NCBI GenBank assembly: GCA_015487815.1
Contig: WFPA01000267.1
Coordinates: 1-37,670 of the forward strand
Source of the DNA: Albidovulum sp.
GTDB taxonomy: Bacteria; Pseudomonadota; Alphaproteobacteria; Rhodobacterales; Rhodobacteraceae
Length of the DNA stretch: 37,670 nt
Direction: 5' to 3'
Both the position numbers and the translations under genes were made by a program. A model generated the notes under the pieces. The model had not been told where the DNA came from and searched no databases. It worked only from the letters and a program-made list of their open reading frames with translations. This document shows positions 1-7,736 of the stretch, in pieces. Positions within the stretch are counted from its first letter, which is position 1; every line of letters starts with the position of its first letter.

Positions 1-728
1 CGCCGCCGCGAAAGCGAGATGCCCTCGTGGTCCATGGCGATCTTCATCGCATCGCGGACATTCTCGAAATTGTAGAGCGGCTCGCCCATGCCCATGAGAA
101 CGATGTTGGAGACGAGGCGCGTTTCCTCCTTCGGATGGCGGCCGGGCTTGGGCCATTCGCCGAGATCGTCGCGCACCACCATCACCTGGCCGATGATCTC
201 GCCCGCGGTCAGGTTGCGCACCAGCTTCTGGGTGCCGGTATGGCAGAAGGAGCAGGTCAGCGTGCAGCCGACCTGGGAAGAGACACAGACCGTGCCGCGG
301 TCCTCCTCGGGGATGTAGACGGTCTCCACCTCGTGCCCGCCGGCGACGCGCAGGAGATATTTCCGCGTGCCGTCGGCCGAGATCTGCCGCGAGACGACCT
401 CGGGCACGGCGATGACGAAATGCTCGGCCAGTTTCGCGCGGTAGTCCTTGGCGAGATTGGTCATGGCGGCGAAGTCGCGCACGCCCTTCTGGTAGATCCA
501 CTGCCAGAGCTGGCCGACGCGCATGCGGATCTGCCGCTCGGGGGTGCCGATCGCCCGCAGGGCCTCGGCCAGCTGCTCGCGCGTGAGACCGACGAGGTTG
601 CGCCGCCCGTCGGCACGGGCCGGATTGCGGGGCAGGGCCACCACCTCGGGTGTGACCGCAGCCGCAGCGGGCGCCGTGGCCGGCATTGCCTTTTCCACCA
701 TCGGGCTCTTCTTTTCGAGCTTGCTCAT
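1..728 (-). CDS. rlmN: 23S rRNA (adenine2503-C2)-methyltransferase, N-terminal two thirds (cut by window edge)
   Basis: RlmN is a radical-SAM enzyme that methylates C2 of A2503 in 23S rRNA and A37 of some tRNAs. The frame reads inward from ATG at 728 and leaves the window after 242 codons, so the C-terminal part, with the second catalytic cysteine, is not visible. The 4Fe-4S motif CxxxCxxC is present (GCTLTCSFC, about C155, C159, C162), preceded by VCVSSQVGC, which carries the conserved cysteine seven residues upstream. The SAM-binding glycine run (MGMGEPLYN) follows. The first roughly 40 residues are Ala/Pro-rich and poorly conserved, so the exact start is less certain than the identity. A GAGGAC ribosome-binding site lies upstream of the ATG. 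The next gene upstream on this strand is the IalB-like gene. Confidence 0.96.
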   Translation of the reverse strand, partial: MSKLEKKSPMVEKAMPATAPAAAAVTPEVVALPRNPARADGRRNLVGLTREQLAEALRAIGTPERQIRMRVGQLWQWIYQKGVRDFAAMTNLAKDYRAKLAEHFVIAVPEVVSRQISADGTRKYLLRVAGGHEVETVYIPEEDRGTVCVSSQVGCTLTCSFCHTGTQKLVRNLTAGEIIGQVMVVRDDLGEWPKPGRHPKEETRLVSNIVLMGMGEPLYNFENVRDAMKIAMDHEGISLSRR

Positions 729-845
729 CTTCGTGTCCTCATGCACGACACCCCCGCCCGCGGCGAGGGTGCCAGTCCGTTCTCGCCCATGTCGCGCGGC
801 CCGACGACGGCCCACCCGGCCGGGGGCGCGGTTTTCCGGCGACAC

Positions 846-1391
846 TCAGGCCGGTGGCTTCATGCCGCAGCGGCGCGCCGCCTCGTTGAGCGCGGCGGTG
901 AAGCCGAGAAGCGAGAAGGTGTCCTCGGTGCGCGTGCCGCGCTTCGACGTGCCGATGGCAACGGCCTTCACCCCGCGCTTGAAGGCGGCGATGATCTTCC
1001 TGTCATCCTCGGGAGAGGGCGCCCAGGCCCATTCACCCTTGGTAAAGAGATCCGCAACCTTCTCGCCGTCCACCTCGAGCCGCACCGTCGCCCCGTCAGC
1101 GTAGGGGTAGCCTCCGGTGAAGGACACTTCTCCGGCCGAGCCGCTCGAGGGGCGGAAGGTGACGAAAAGCGCCGTCTTGCCCCGGCGGACGCTCACCGGC
1201 CGCCCGCCGCGGGTGTTGACCTGTTTCTCCGGCGTCGTCGTCGCCCAGCATTCGGTGGGGTTGCTGCCGACGAAGACCGCCCAGGCCTTCTCGGTGGCGA
1301 CCCTGTTGGTGCTCTCCTGCGCCTCGAGCGCAGACGCACCTGCCATGCCCAGCGCCACGCCAAGCATCATTGCAGCGAATTTTCGCATCAT
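846..1391 (-). CDS. invasion-associated locus B (IalB) family periplasmic protein
   Basis: A 181-residue protein. It begins with a classical signal peptide (MMRK, a hydrophobic stretch, then ASALEAQE), with probable cleavage near residue 24, so it should be exported to the periplasm. The remainder resembles IalB proteins: the W-x-V-F region with a single Cys in PTECWATT, then RRGKTALFVTF, then VRLEVDGEKVADLF, and a C-terminal Cys in RRCGMKPP. The two cysteines could form a disulfide. IalB was named for erythrocyte invasion in Bartonella, but the family is widespread in free-living alphaproteobacteria and its molecular role there is unknown. The start is supported by AGGA a few bases before the double ATG. 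A stable hairpin lies just upstream (1414-1433). Confidence 0.82.
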   Translation of the reverse strand: MMRKFAAMMLGVALGMAGASALEAQESTNRVATEKAWAVFVGSNPTECWATTTPEKQVNTRGGRPVSVRRGKTALFVTFRPSSGSAGEVSFTGGYPYADGATVRLEVDGEKVADLFTKGEWAWAPSPEDDRKIIAAFKRGVKAVAIGTSKRGTRTEDTFSLLGFTAALNEAARRCGMKPPA

Positions 1392-1413
1392 CCGTCCTGC
1401 CTCATCGCTTCTT

Positions 1414-1433
1414 CGGGCCGCTTTTGCGGCCCG
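1414..1433 (-). promoter_or_regulatory. 8-bp hairpin in the 5' leader of the IalB-like gene
   Basis: A perfect inverted repeat (cgggccgc / gcggcccg) closes a four-base loop that reads AAAA on the transcribed minus strand. It ends about 22 nt before the ATG at 1391, just upstream of the ribosome-binding site. It has no U-tract, so it is not an obvious terminator. It could stabilise the mRNA 5' end or affect initiation. Its presence is seen directly; any role is inferred. Confidence 0.5.
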
Positions 1434-1630
1434 CTGCTCTCGGGAAACCCGACCATTCCGCCCCTTCCGGTCGTCTGCCGGGCGAAAACGGTCAACCGCG
1501 ACCTCCAGGGCCGGGGCCCCGGCACGTTATGGCGGCATGATACAGAGAAGCGCGCCGCCTTTCCACCCTCGGCAAGACGATGCTGCCCGCTTCCGCCGAT
1601 CAGGGAGCGCTTTCCTTGCGCCCCTGACCG

Positions 1631-1664
1631 GAAACCCACGGCATGGGCGGAGCCATGCCGTGGG
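1631..1664 (-). terminator. intrinsic terminator of the NCS2 permease gene
   Basis: A perfect 12-bp stem (1635-1646 with 1653-1664) has a six-base loop. It begins 23 bases beyond the permease stop codon. On the minus strand the stem is followed by UUU and then CC. Stem strength and position fit a Rho-independent terminator, although the U-tract is short. Confidence 0.75.
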
Positions 1665-1686
1665 ATCGGTGCGGAAGTGCCGCCAT

Positions 1687-3099
1687 TCACTCTTTCGGTG
1701 GCACGACATCCCGACTGCCGGCCAGCCCGCCGGCGATCTCTTCCGTGGCTTCCGGGGGCAACTCCTCGGGAATGATCAGGTTGAGGAGGATGGCGAGCAC
1801 GGCCGCCGGCAGCAGCCCCGTGGTCATCAGCATGCGCAATGTGTCCGGCAGATGCTGCACGGCACCCGGTTCGAGCTGAAGCCCGAGGCCGATCGCGAGA
1901 GAGAGGGCGAAGATCACCATGTTGCGGCGGTTCCATTCGACATCCGCAAGGATCGAAATGCCTGCTGCGGCAACCATGCCGAACATGATGATGACCCCAC
2001 CACCGAGCACCTCGATCGGTATCGTGGCTATGATCGCTCCTATCTTGGGGATGATGCCGGCGAGTATGAGGAACACGGCACCGATCGTCACCACCCAGCG
2101 GCTCATCACCCCCGTCATGGCCACGAGACCGACATTCTGACTGAAGGAGGTATTGGGCAGACCGCCGAAAACGCCGGCTATGGCCGATCCGAGACCGTCA
2201 GCCCATGTGGCCCCGGCAAGTTCGCGCGCCGTCGGCAGGCGGCCGGCGCCGCCCTTCGTGATCGCGGTGACATCTCCGACCGTCTCGATCGCCGAGACCA
2301 CCCCCATGAAGGAGATGCCGATGACGGCGGCCCACTGGAATTCGAAACCGAAATGGAACGGATCCGGCAGCATGACCCAGCCCGCCTTGCCGATATTGGC
2401 GAAGCTGACCATGCCCAGAATCATCGCCACCACATATCCGGCGATCAGGCCGAACAACACCGCCCCGATGGACCACAGGCCGCGCCCCCAGAACTTGAGG
2501 AGCAGCGTCACGACGATCACCACGCCCGCAACCGACCAGTTCTGCAAGGAACCATATTCGGGTGTGCCGCGTGCAGGCACGCCCCCGGCCGCATATTGAA
2601 TGCCGACCTTGACGAGCGACAGCCCGATCATGAGAACGATCAGCCCGGTCACGAGCGGTGGAAGCCACCGGCGTATCCGGTTGACGATCAGCGCCAGCGA
2701 CCCCTGGAAAAGCCCGCCGATGATGATGCCGCTCATGAGGCCCGCCATTGCATCGACGCCCTTTCCCGCCACAAGCGGAATCATCACGGGCAGAAAGGCG
2801 AAGCTCGTTCCCTGAACGATGGGGAGCCGCGCTCCGATCGAGCCGATGCCGATCGCCTGAAGCAGGGTCGCCACCCCTGCAAAGACCATGCACATCTGGA
2901 TCAGGTAGATCATCTCCGGAAAATCCGGCGAATTCGAGCCGAAGCCGAACCCCGCCGCCCCGGCAATGATGATGGCCGGCGTGATGTTCGACACGAACAT
3001 CGCCATGATATGCTGAAAACCCAGCGGGATTGCCACGCCGGGCGGCGGCATCCAGTCCGGATCCCTGAGCTTTTCCCGATCGTTCCAGATCTTGTTCAT
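1687..3099 (-). CDS. NCS2-family nucleobase permease, xanthine/urate-like
   Basis: A 470-residue integral membrane protein with about 14 hydrophobic segments, the usual NCS2 size. It should import a purine or pyrimidine base by proton symport across the inner membrane. Family signatures are visible: ETVGDVTA in the TM8 region, with the acidic substrate-binding position, and SQNVGLVAMTGVMSR, the NCS2 signature (Q-N-x-G-x4-T-G-V-x-S-R). The QN and TGV forms are closer to XanQ/XanP xanthine or urate carriers than to UraA, so xanthine is the best guess but is not proven. The frame stays open far upstream, antisense to leuC, but MNKIWNDREK at 3099 has a good ribosome-binding site (GGGAGG) and matches the expected N-terminus. 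Divergent from leuC across 486 bases. A structured leader (3154-3198) precedes it. Confidence 0.9.
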   Translation of the reverse strand: MNKIWNDREKLRDPDWMPPPGVAIPLGFQHIMAMFVSNITPAIIIAGAAGFGFGSNSPDFPEMIYLIQMCMVFAGVATLLQAIGIGSIGARLPIVQGTSFAFLPVMIPLVAGKGVDAMAGLMSGIIIGGLFQGSLALIVNRIRRWLPPLVTGLIVLMIGLSLVKVGIQYAAGGVPARGTPEYGSLQNWSVAGVVIVVTLLLKFWGRGLWSIGAVLFGLIAGYVVAMILGMVSFANIGKAGWVMLPDPFHFGFEFQWAAVIGISFMGVVSAIETVGDVTAITKGGAGRLPTARELAGATWADGLGSAIAGVFGGLPNTSFSQNVGLVAMTGVMSRWVVTIGAVFLILAGIIPKIGAIIATIPIEVLGGGVIIMFGMVAAAGISILADVEWNRRNMVIFALSLAIGLGLQLEPGAVQHLPDTLRMLMTTGLLPAAVLAILLNLIIPEELPPEATEEIAGGLAGSRDVVPPKE

Positions 3100-3153
3100 T
3101 TTTCCCTCCCTGTTCCTTTCTTTCCGCATCCTTCTTTTCTTTTTTGCGAAATG

Positions 3154-3198
3154 CGGGACCGGTGAGCCTCTCTCCAGGGCAGGCGCCAACCGGTCCCG
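3154..3198 (-). promoter_or_regulatory. structured 5' leader of the permease mRNA, candidate cis-regulatory RNA
   Basis: A perfect 10-bp inverted repeat (cgggaccggt / accggtcccg) encloses 25 bases that can form a further short stem (GCCU with AGGC). On the minus strand it lies 55-99 nt before the permease ATG and just downstream of a perfect TATAAT, so the RNA would begin at or inside the stem. No terminator U-tract follows. Placement at the extreme 5' end of a purine-transporter mRNA suggests ligand sensing, and xanthine riboswitches (NMT1 RNAs) are known in alphaproteobacteria. I cannot confirm their consensus here, so the class is unassigned. Confidence 0.5.
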
Positions 3199-3201
3199 GA
3201 A

Positions 3202-3207
3202 ATTATA
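3202..3207 (-). promoter_or_regulatory. -10 box (TATAAT) of the NCS2 permease promoter
   Basis: On the minus strand the hexamer reads a perfect TATAAT, within a stretch that is AT-rich for this genome. A transcription start about seven bases further on would fall at the base of the leader hairpin. No good TTGACA-like -35 sits 16-18 bases upstream, so an activator may be needed, or the match may be fortuitous. Confidence 0.5.
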
Positions 3208-3585
3208 GAGCGCCGAACATGTTTTCTGATCCCTTTTTCCTCCTCCTTTTCCTCCGGCCGGAGAAAGACTTTCCCCCGGTTCGGAGAAACGGGCGCGGAC
3301 AACCATCTGCGCACACCGTTCCTCCGCTTGCGATGCCCCCCCTCGCGGTGTATGGGCAGAGCCATGAAGCGAGCCGCCTTCATCATGGCTGATCGTGCCC
3401 GCCTGCCCTGGCGGTTCTTCGGCATGCGGGTTTCCCTCCTGACCGGCCTTTGACACGGATCTGTCCCGCCTCGCCGCACACTTCGCCAGTCCGGCCGGCG
3501 ACCGGGTGGCCAAACTGCGGCATCCGCGGCTCGAGGCGCCCTTCTTCCACCCCGTGCCCTGTTCAAGACACTCCGAGAGGATCCG
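3208..3585. other. intergenic region between the divergent permease and leuC genes
   Basis: No convincing gene. The region holds a pyrimidine-rich run (about 3225-3256), a 12-bp palindrome ctccggccggag (3253-3264) and TTGACA at 3450-3455 with no good -10. A small plus-strand reading frame, ATG at 3364 or 3385 to TGA at 3451-3453, encodes 29 or 22 residues ending SLLTGL. It could be a leucine leader peptide for leuC but has only a weak ribosome-binding site and no clear attenuator after it. Confidence 0.4.
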
Positions 3586-4992
3586 ATGAGCGAACCCCGC
3601 ACCCTCTACGACAAGATCTGGGACGCCCATGTCGTCCATGAAGCCGATGACGGCACCTGCCTGATCTACATCGACCGCCACCTCGTGCACGAGGTCACCA
3701 GCCCGCAGGCCTTCGAGGGGCTGCGCATGGCCGGCCGCACCGTCCGCCATCCCGAAAAGACGGTGGCGGTGCCCGATCACAACGTGCCGACCGACGAAAG
3801 CCGCCTGCACGGCATCGAGAACGAGGAGAGCCGCATCCAGGTCGAGACGCTGAAGAAGAACGCCGAGGAATTCGGCATCGAATACTACGACGTCAACGAC
3901 CCGCGGCAGGGCATCGTCCACATCATCGGCCCCGAACAGGGCTGGACGCTGCCGGGCAGCACCATCGTCTGCGGCGACAGCCACACCGCCACCCACGGCG
4001 CCTTCGGGGCGCTGGCGCACGGCATCGGCACCTCCGAGGTCGAGCATGTTCTGGCGACCCAGACACTGATCCAGAAGAAGTCGAAGAACATGCTTGTCGA
4101 GGTGACGGGCTCGGTCGGCCCCGGTGTTACCGCCAAGGACATCACCCTGGCCATCATCGGCGAGATCGGCACCGCCGGCGGCACCGGCCACGTGATCGAA
4201 TATGCCGGCGAGGCGATCCGCGCCCTGTCGATGGAAGGGCGGATGACCGTCTGCAACATGGCGATCGAGGGCGGTGCCCGGGCCGGCCTCATCGCCCCCG
4301 ATGAGACGACCTTCGAATATCTCAAGGGACGGCCCCATGCGCCCAGGGGCGGCATGTGGGAGCTCGCCGTCGCGGAGTGGAAGAAGCTCCGCTCCGACGA
4401 AGGCGCCCGGTTCGACAAGGTGGTGCGGATCGAGGGAGAGAAGATCGCCCCGGTCGTCACCTGGGGCACCAGCCCCGAGGATGTGGTGCCGATCACCGGC
4501 ACCGTGCCCCACCCGGAGGATTTCGAGGGCCCCAAGCGCGAGGCGGTGCGCCGCGCCCTCGACTACATGGGCCTCACCCCCGGCACGCCGATGACCGAGA
4601 TCGAGATCGACACCGTCTTCATCGGCTCCTGCACCAACGGGCGGATCGAGGATCTGCGGGCCGTGGCCGAGATCGTCAAGGGCCGCAAGGTCAAGGAAGG
4701 CGTGCGGGCGATGGTGGTGCCCGGATCGGGGCTGGTGCGGATGCAGGCCGAGGAGGAGGGCATCGCCGACATCCTCAGGGAGGCCGGCTTCGAGTGGCGC
4801 CTGCCGGGCTGCTCGATGTGCCTTGCCATGAACCCCGACCAGCTGGCGCCCGGCGAGCGCTGCGCCTCGACCTCGAACCGCAACTTCGAAGGCCGGCAGG
4901 GCCGCGGCGGGCGCACCCATCTCCTCAGCCCGGCCATGGCCGCCGCCGCCGCCATCACCGGCCGGCTGACCGATGTGCGCGAGCTGATGTAA
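3586..4992 (+). CDS. leuC: 3-isopropylmalate dehydratase large subunit
   Basis: LeuC (468 residues, standard length) pairs with LeuD to isomerise 2-isopropylmalate to 3-isopropylmalate in leucine biosynthesis in the cytoplasm. It is an aconitase-fold protein carrying a 4Fe-4S cluster. The three cluster ligands are visible: C349 in GSCTNGR, and C409 and C412 in GCSMCLAMN. Family motifs VPDHNVPT near residue 65 and [19 protein letters not shown] near residue 130 are intact. GAGAGG upstream of the ATG supports the start. leuD follows after 17 bases, so the two are co-transcribed. leuB and leuA are not in the window. Confidence 0.98.
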   Translation: MSEPRTLYDKIWDAHVVHEADDGTCLIYIDRHLVHEVTSPQAFEGLRMAGRTVRHPEKTVAVPDHNVPTDESRLHGIENEESRIQVETLKKNAEEFGIEYYDVNDPRQGIVHIIGPEQGWTLPGSTIVCGDSHTATHGAFGALAHGIGTSEVEHVLATQTLIQKKSKNMLVEVTGSVGPGVTAKDITLAIIGEIGTAGGTGHVIEYAGEAIRALSMEGRMTVCNMAIEGGARAGLIAPDETTFEYLKGRPHAPRGGMWELAVAEWKKLRSDEGARFDKVVRIEGEKIAPVVTWGTSPEDVVPITGTVPHPEDFEGPKREAVRRALDYMGLTPGTPMTEIEIDTVFIGSCTNGRIEDLRAVAEIVKGRKVKEGVRAMVVPGSGLVRMQAEEEGIADILREAGFEWRLPGCSMCLAMNPDQLAPGERCASTSNRNFEGRQGRGGRTHLLSPAMAAAAAITGRLTDVRELM

Positions 4993-5009
4993 GCGGAAGG
5001 ACCAGCACC

Positions 5010-5633
5010 ATGGACAAGTTCACCACCCTCACGGGCATTGCCGCGCCGCTGCCGCTGGTCAATGTCGATACCGACATGATCATCCCCAAGCAGTTCCTGA
5101 AGACCATTAAGCGCTCGGGGCTCGGCAAGGCGCTGTTCTACGAGATGCGCTACGACGAGAACGGCAACCCCAACCCGGACTTCATCCTCAACCGCGAGCC
5201 CTGGACGCGGGCCGAGATCCTCGTCGCCGGCGAGAACTTCGGCTGCGGCTCGAGCCGCGAGCATGCGCCCTGGGCGCTCAAGGATTTCGGCATCCGCTGC
5301 GTGATCGCCCCGTCCTTCGCCGACATCTTCTACAACAACTGCTTCAAGAACGGCATCCTGCCAGTGGTATTGCCCGAAGAGGCGGTCGGGAAGCTGATGG
5401 AAGACGCCGGCAAGGGTGGCAACGCCCGCATCACCGTTGATCTGCCGCAGCAGACGGTGTCGAGTTCCGAAGGCGAAGTGTTCCGTTTCGAGATCGACCC
5501 CTTCCGCAAGCACTGCCTGCTCGAAGGGCTCGACGATATCGGCCTCACCCTGCAGAAGATCCGCCACATCGACAGCTACGAAGAGCGGCAGAAGGGGGCG
5601 ATGCCCTGGCTCTGGAACGGAAGCGCGGCCTGA
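5010..5633 (+). CDS. leuD: 3-isopropylmalate dehydratase small subunit
   Basis: LeuD (207 residues, normal for the ~200-residue proteobacterial form) supplies the swivel domain that completes the isopropylmalate isomerase active site with LeuC. Conserved features are visible: [15 protein letters not shown] near residues 18-32, the substrate-binding loop [14 protein letters not shown] near residues 74-87, and [16 protein letters not shown]. The start ATG at 5010 follows GGAAGGACC. It lies 17 bases after leuC. A strong hairpin follows the stop at 5655-5682. Confidence 0.98.
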   Translation: MDKFTTLTGIAAPLPLVNVDTDMIIPKQFLKTIKRSGLGKALFYEMRYDENGNPNPDFILNREPWTRAEILVAGENFGCGSSREHAPWALKDFGIRCVIAPSFADIFYNNCFKNGILPVVLPEEAVGKLMEDAGKGGNARITVDLPQQTVSSSEGEVFRFEIDPFRKHCLLEGLDDIGLTLQKIRHIDSYEERQKGAMPWLWNGSAA

Positions 5634-5654
5634 ATACCACCGTCGAACCGCTAG

Positions 5655-5682
5655 ACGGGGGCGCGGTTTTCCGCGCCCCCGT
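5655..5682 (+). terminator. strong hairpin after leuD, probable terminator without a U-tract
   Basis: A perfect 12-bp GC-rich stem (5655-5666 with 5671-5682) with a TTTT loop begins 22 bases after the leuD stop. The bases that follow are not T-rich, so it is not a textbook Rho-independent terminator. It may act as a weak terminator or protect the leuCD mRNA 3' end. Confidence 0.55.
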
Positions 5683-5847
5683 TGCGTCGGGGAGGTCATT
5701 GCCGATCGGCGGACATGGCCGGTGCCCAGACAAAACACGCTTTTTGCCCCATTACCGACCTGAAATACCACATTTTCGGCCCCGTAACGGTGGAATATGA
5801 CGGATCGGTTAAATCCAACTTCGCGCTCGGGCCCGGAAATCAAGGGG

Positions 5848-5877
5848 TTGACGAAAGGAGCTCACGCGGTCCAGAAT
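5848..5877 (+). promoter_or_regulatory. candidate sigma70-type promoter for the membrane protein gene
   Basis: TTGACG (5848-5853) is followed after 18 bases by CAGAAT (5872-5877). Transcription would start near 5884, just before the GTG at 5900. The rest of 5683-5847 is moderately AT-rich with no recognisable gene. The -10 is weak, so the call is tentative. Confidence 0.35.
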
Positions 5878-5899
5878 TGGGCACAAATCAGGCAGAAAA

Positions 5900-6823
5900 G
5901 TGCCGAAAAACGGGCAGCGCGAAGGAGCCACAAGAGCTCCGCAACAAGGCAGTCGGGCAGTGATCGGGCAGTTTGCCGGAGCAGTCATTCGCGGTATGGT
6001 CGCGGCAGCGGTGATCTTGTTGCCGGTGCTCGTCCTTGCGCCCGTCTCGGGGGGAGAGCCTCCCTACACCGCCCTCCTGGTGGCCCTGATCATCGCGCTT
6101 CTGGTGACGACGGAATACAATTCCTCGCAGCCGATCATCACCGAATTCCGCGACGCGCCACCCTACAATCTGATCCGTTTCGTCGTGCTCGTGCTCGTCT
6201 TCGGCAGCGCCAGCCTCATGTTCCGCCATGCCCTGATCGGTGGTTCGTCCGAAACCGTTGCCCTCTACGAGCTCGGCCTGCTCGTCGGTCTCGCGATGGA
6301 TTTCCCCGGCAGCCCCGTGCGCCTCATGACGACCGTTCTTTCCCAGGGCGCCGATCCGGCCTTCGTCCCCGTCATCACCGCAGCCGTGGGCATTGCCTAT
6401 CTGGCGGGCCTCGTCGGCCTCGCTCTCTTCTCGATCCTGATCCATGCCGGGCTCTGGCCCGGACGGCGCAAGCCCTTCAACAAGTGGGTCAACCTGCCCA
6501 ATCACGACTGGACCGCTCCGGGCGACCGTCGCCACACCCTCATCCAGGATGCCCGGGTCAACATCATCTTCGGCTTCACCCTGCCCTTCCTGACTCCGCT
6601 GCTCCTGTCCGTGGCCCTGCACGAGGAAATCATGCGCCGGCTCATCGACCGACCGGCGGCGCTGGTCTGGATCATCGCCATGTGGAGCTTCCTGCCCTTC
6701 TCGCTCTTCATGCGCGGGCTGGCCCTGGCGGCCATCGCTGACCTTTTCGTCGAAGAGGAACACAAGGGCACCACGAAGAAGAAAGGCGGGAAGGAAGAGC
6801 CGGAGAAGCTCGCCGCTGCCTGA
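5900..6823 (+). CDS. multi-pass inner-membrane protein of unknown function
   Basis: About 307 residues from GTG at 5900. A second in-frame GTG at 5960 (IGQFAGAVIRG) or ATG at 5996 may be the real start, because residues 1-20 are polar and look like leader. I do not recognise a named family. About seven hydrophobic segments are visible: VAAAVILLPVLVLAPV, TALLVALIIALLV, IRFVVLVLVFGSASLM, ETVALYELGLLVGLAM, VITAAVGIAYLAGLVGLALF, IIFGFTLPFLTPLLLSVAL, and VWIIAMWSFLPFSLFMRGL. Between the fifth and sixth lies a polar loop (about residues 187-215: PFNKWVNLPNHDWTAPGDR). The C-terminus is highly charged (KGTTKKKGGKEEPEK) and so is probably cytoplasmic. No catalytic motif is apparent. It is downstream of leuCD on the same strand but separated by a hairpin and 266 bases, and it converges on mtgA with 15 bases between. 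Confidence 0.75.
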   Translation: MPKNGQREGATRAPQQGSRAVIGQFAGAVIRGMVAAAVILLPVLVLAPVSGGEPPYTALLVALIIALLVTTEYNSSQPIITEFRDAPPYNLIRFVVLVLVFGSASLMFRHALIGGSSETVALYELGLLVGLAMDFPGSPVRLMTTVLSQGADPAFVPVITAAVGIAYLAGLVGLALFSILIHAGLWPGRRKPFNKWVNLPNHDWTAPGDRRHTLIQDARVNIIFGFTLPFLTPLLLSVALHEEIMRRLIDRPAALVWIIAMWSFLPFSLFMRGLALAAIADLFVEEEHKGTTKKKGGKEEPEKLAAA

Positions 6824-6838
6824 AACCGTTGCCGACGG

Positions 6839-7567
6839 TCAGCGGAAACAGGCGTCGCGTCCGTCGCGGGCAATGGTGCGGGCGCCATCCTCGATCTGCC
6901 GCAACCGGGCACGGAAGCGGGGCTCGCCGCTTTTCGGATCCCGGCCCTTCGGGTCGGGCAGCACCGCCGCGAGCCGCGCGGCTTCGCGCAGGGTGAGCCG
7001 CGCGGCCGGCTTGCCGAAATACCGCCGCGCCGCCGCCTCGATGCCGAAGATCCCCTCGCCGAACTCGGCCCGGTCGAGATAGAGTTCGAGGATCCGGCGC
7101 TTGCCCCAGAGAAGCTCGACCGGAGGCGTAAGGAGCGCCTCGAGCGCCTTGCGCGGCCAGGAGCGGCCCTGCCAGAGAAAGACGTTCTTCACCGTCTGCT
7201 GGCTGATGGTCGAGGCGCCCCGGCGCCCCCCTGCGGCGATCGCCCGGCGCAACTCGGCCATGTCGAAACCGAGATGGCGACAGAAATTGGCATCCTCGGC
7301 CGCCACCACCGCCCGCCGCGCCGCCAGCGACACCTTCTCGAGCGGCACCGGCCGGTGGTCGATCCGTCCGAGCCGGGCCGCCTCGCTCCGCATGTAGATC
7401 CCCCTTGGCGGATCGACGAAGGCAAAGAGTGCGATAATGGCCAGCACCAGGCCGACAAGCGCCGCCAGGGCAACGAACGCCCACCGACGCCACTTCCGGC
7501 GGGGCGCTTTTCGCTTCTGCCTCTTCCGTGTGGCCGCCTTGCCGGTGCGGCGACTGCGCTGTGCCAT
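6839..7567 (-). CDS. mtgA: monofunctional biosynthetic peptidoglycan transglycosylase
   Basis: MtgA (242 residues) polymerises lipid II into glycan strands at the periplasmic face of the inner membrane. The N-terminus is strongly basic (residues 1-28), followed by one transmembrane anchor (about 28-51) and a GT51 domain. The GT51 motifs are present: [12 protein letters not shown] with catalytic E91, [15 protein letters not shown] (117-131), the second catalytic glutamate E151 in [17 protein letters not shown], and [15 protein letters not shown]. There is no transpeptidase domain, which separates it from class A PBPs. The start is supported by GGAGGCAGG directly before ATG. Transcribed away from gltB, whose terminator lies 123-148 bases upstream. 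Its leader can fold into alternative hairpins. Confidence 0.95.
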   Translation of the reverse strand: MAQRSRRTGKAATRKRQKRKAPRRKWRRWAFVALAALVGLVLAIIALFAFVDPPRGIYMRSEAARLGRIDHRPVPLEKVSLAARRAVVAAEDANFCRHLGFDMAELRRAIAAGGRRGASTISQQTVKNVFLWQGRSWPRKALEALLTPPVELLWGKRRILELYLDRAEFGEGIFGIEAAARRYFGKPAARLTLREAARLAAVLPDPKGRDPKSGEPRFRARLRQIEDGARTIARDGRDACFR

Positions 7568-7573
7568 CCTGCC

Positions 7574-7656
7574 TCCTTCGGAGCGCGATCATGCCCGAAG
7601 GAAAGGACCGCCGAAAGTCCTTGTCACCGACGGCCGCCCTGTGCGGTCTTTCCTTC
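7574..7656 (-). promoter_or_regulatory. mtgA leader with two competing hairpins, one covering the ribosome-binding site
   Basis: On the minus strand, 7643-7656 pairs with 7597-7611 (14 bp, one bulged base; GAAGGAAAGACCGC with its complement). The 3' arm of that stem also contains UCCUUCGG (7602-7595), which is complementary to CCGAAGGA (7581-7574), immediately before the GGCAGG-AUG start region of mtgA. The two helices share bases 7597-7602, so they exclude each other. The long stem would free the ribosome-binding region and the short stem would cover part of it. The pairing is seen directly; the switch behaviour is inferred, and it depends on transcription starting upstream of 7656. Confidence 0.4.
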
Positions 7657-7689
7657 CGCCCGATCGCGTTGCTGCAAGAAGGGCAACGG

Positions 7690-7715
7690 AAAAGGTCCGG
7701 GGACCGCCCCGGACC
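7690..7715 (-). terminator. intrinsic terminator of the gltB operon
   Basis: A perfect 9-bp stem (7694-7702 with 7707-7715) has a four-base loop. On the minus strand it is followed by UUUU and then CCGUU. It lies 22 bases after the gltB stop. The flanking AAAGA/UUUU bases can extend the stem. This is the clearest Rho-independent terminator in the window. Confidence 0.87.
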
Positions 7716-7736
7716 TCTTTCCGTCCGTCCCGCCCA

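Noticed and set aside
1117-3165. 682-codon plus-strand open frame antisense to the IalB-like and permease genes
   Set aside because: His/Asp/Arg-rich low-complexity translation without any domain. It is the shadow of the well-supported permease on the other strand, caused by high GC at third positions.
3096-3602. 168-codon minus-strand frame in the permease/leuC intergenic region
   Set aside because: Arg-rich translation with no domain. It overlaps the start of both flanking genes and the promoter and leader hairpin of the permease.
3100-4920. Long N-terminal extension of the permease frame, antisense to leuC
   Set aside because: The frame merely lacks stop codons. LeuC on the plus strand is unquestionable, and the permease N-terminus and ribosome-binding site are at 3099.
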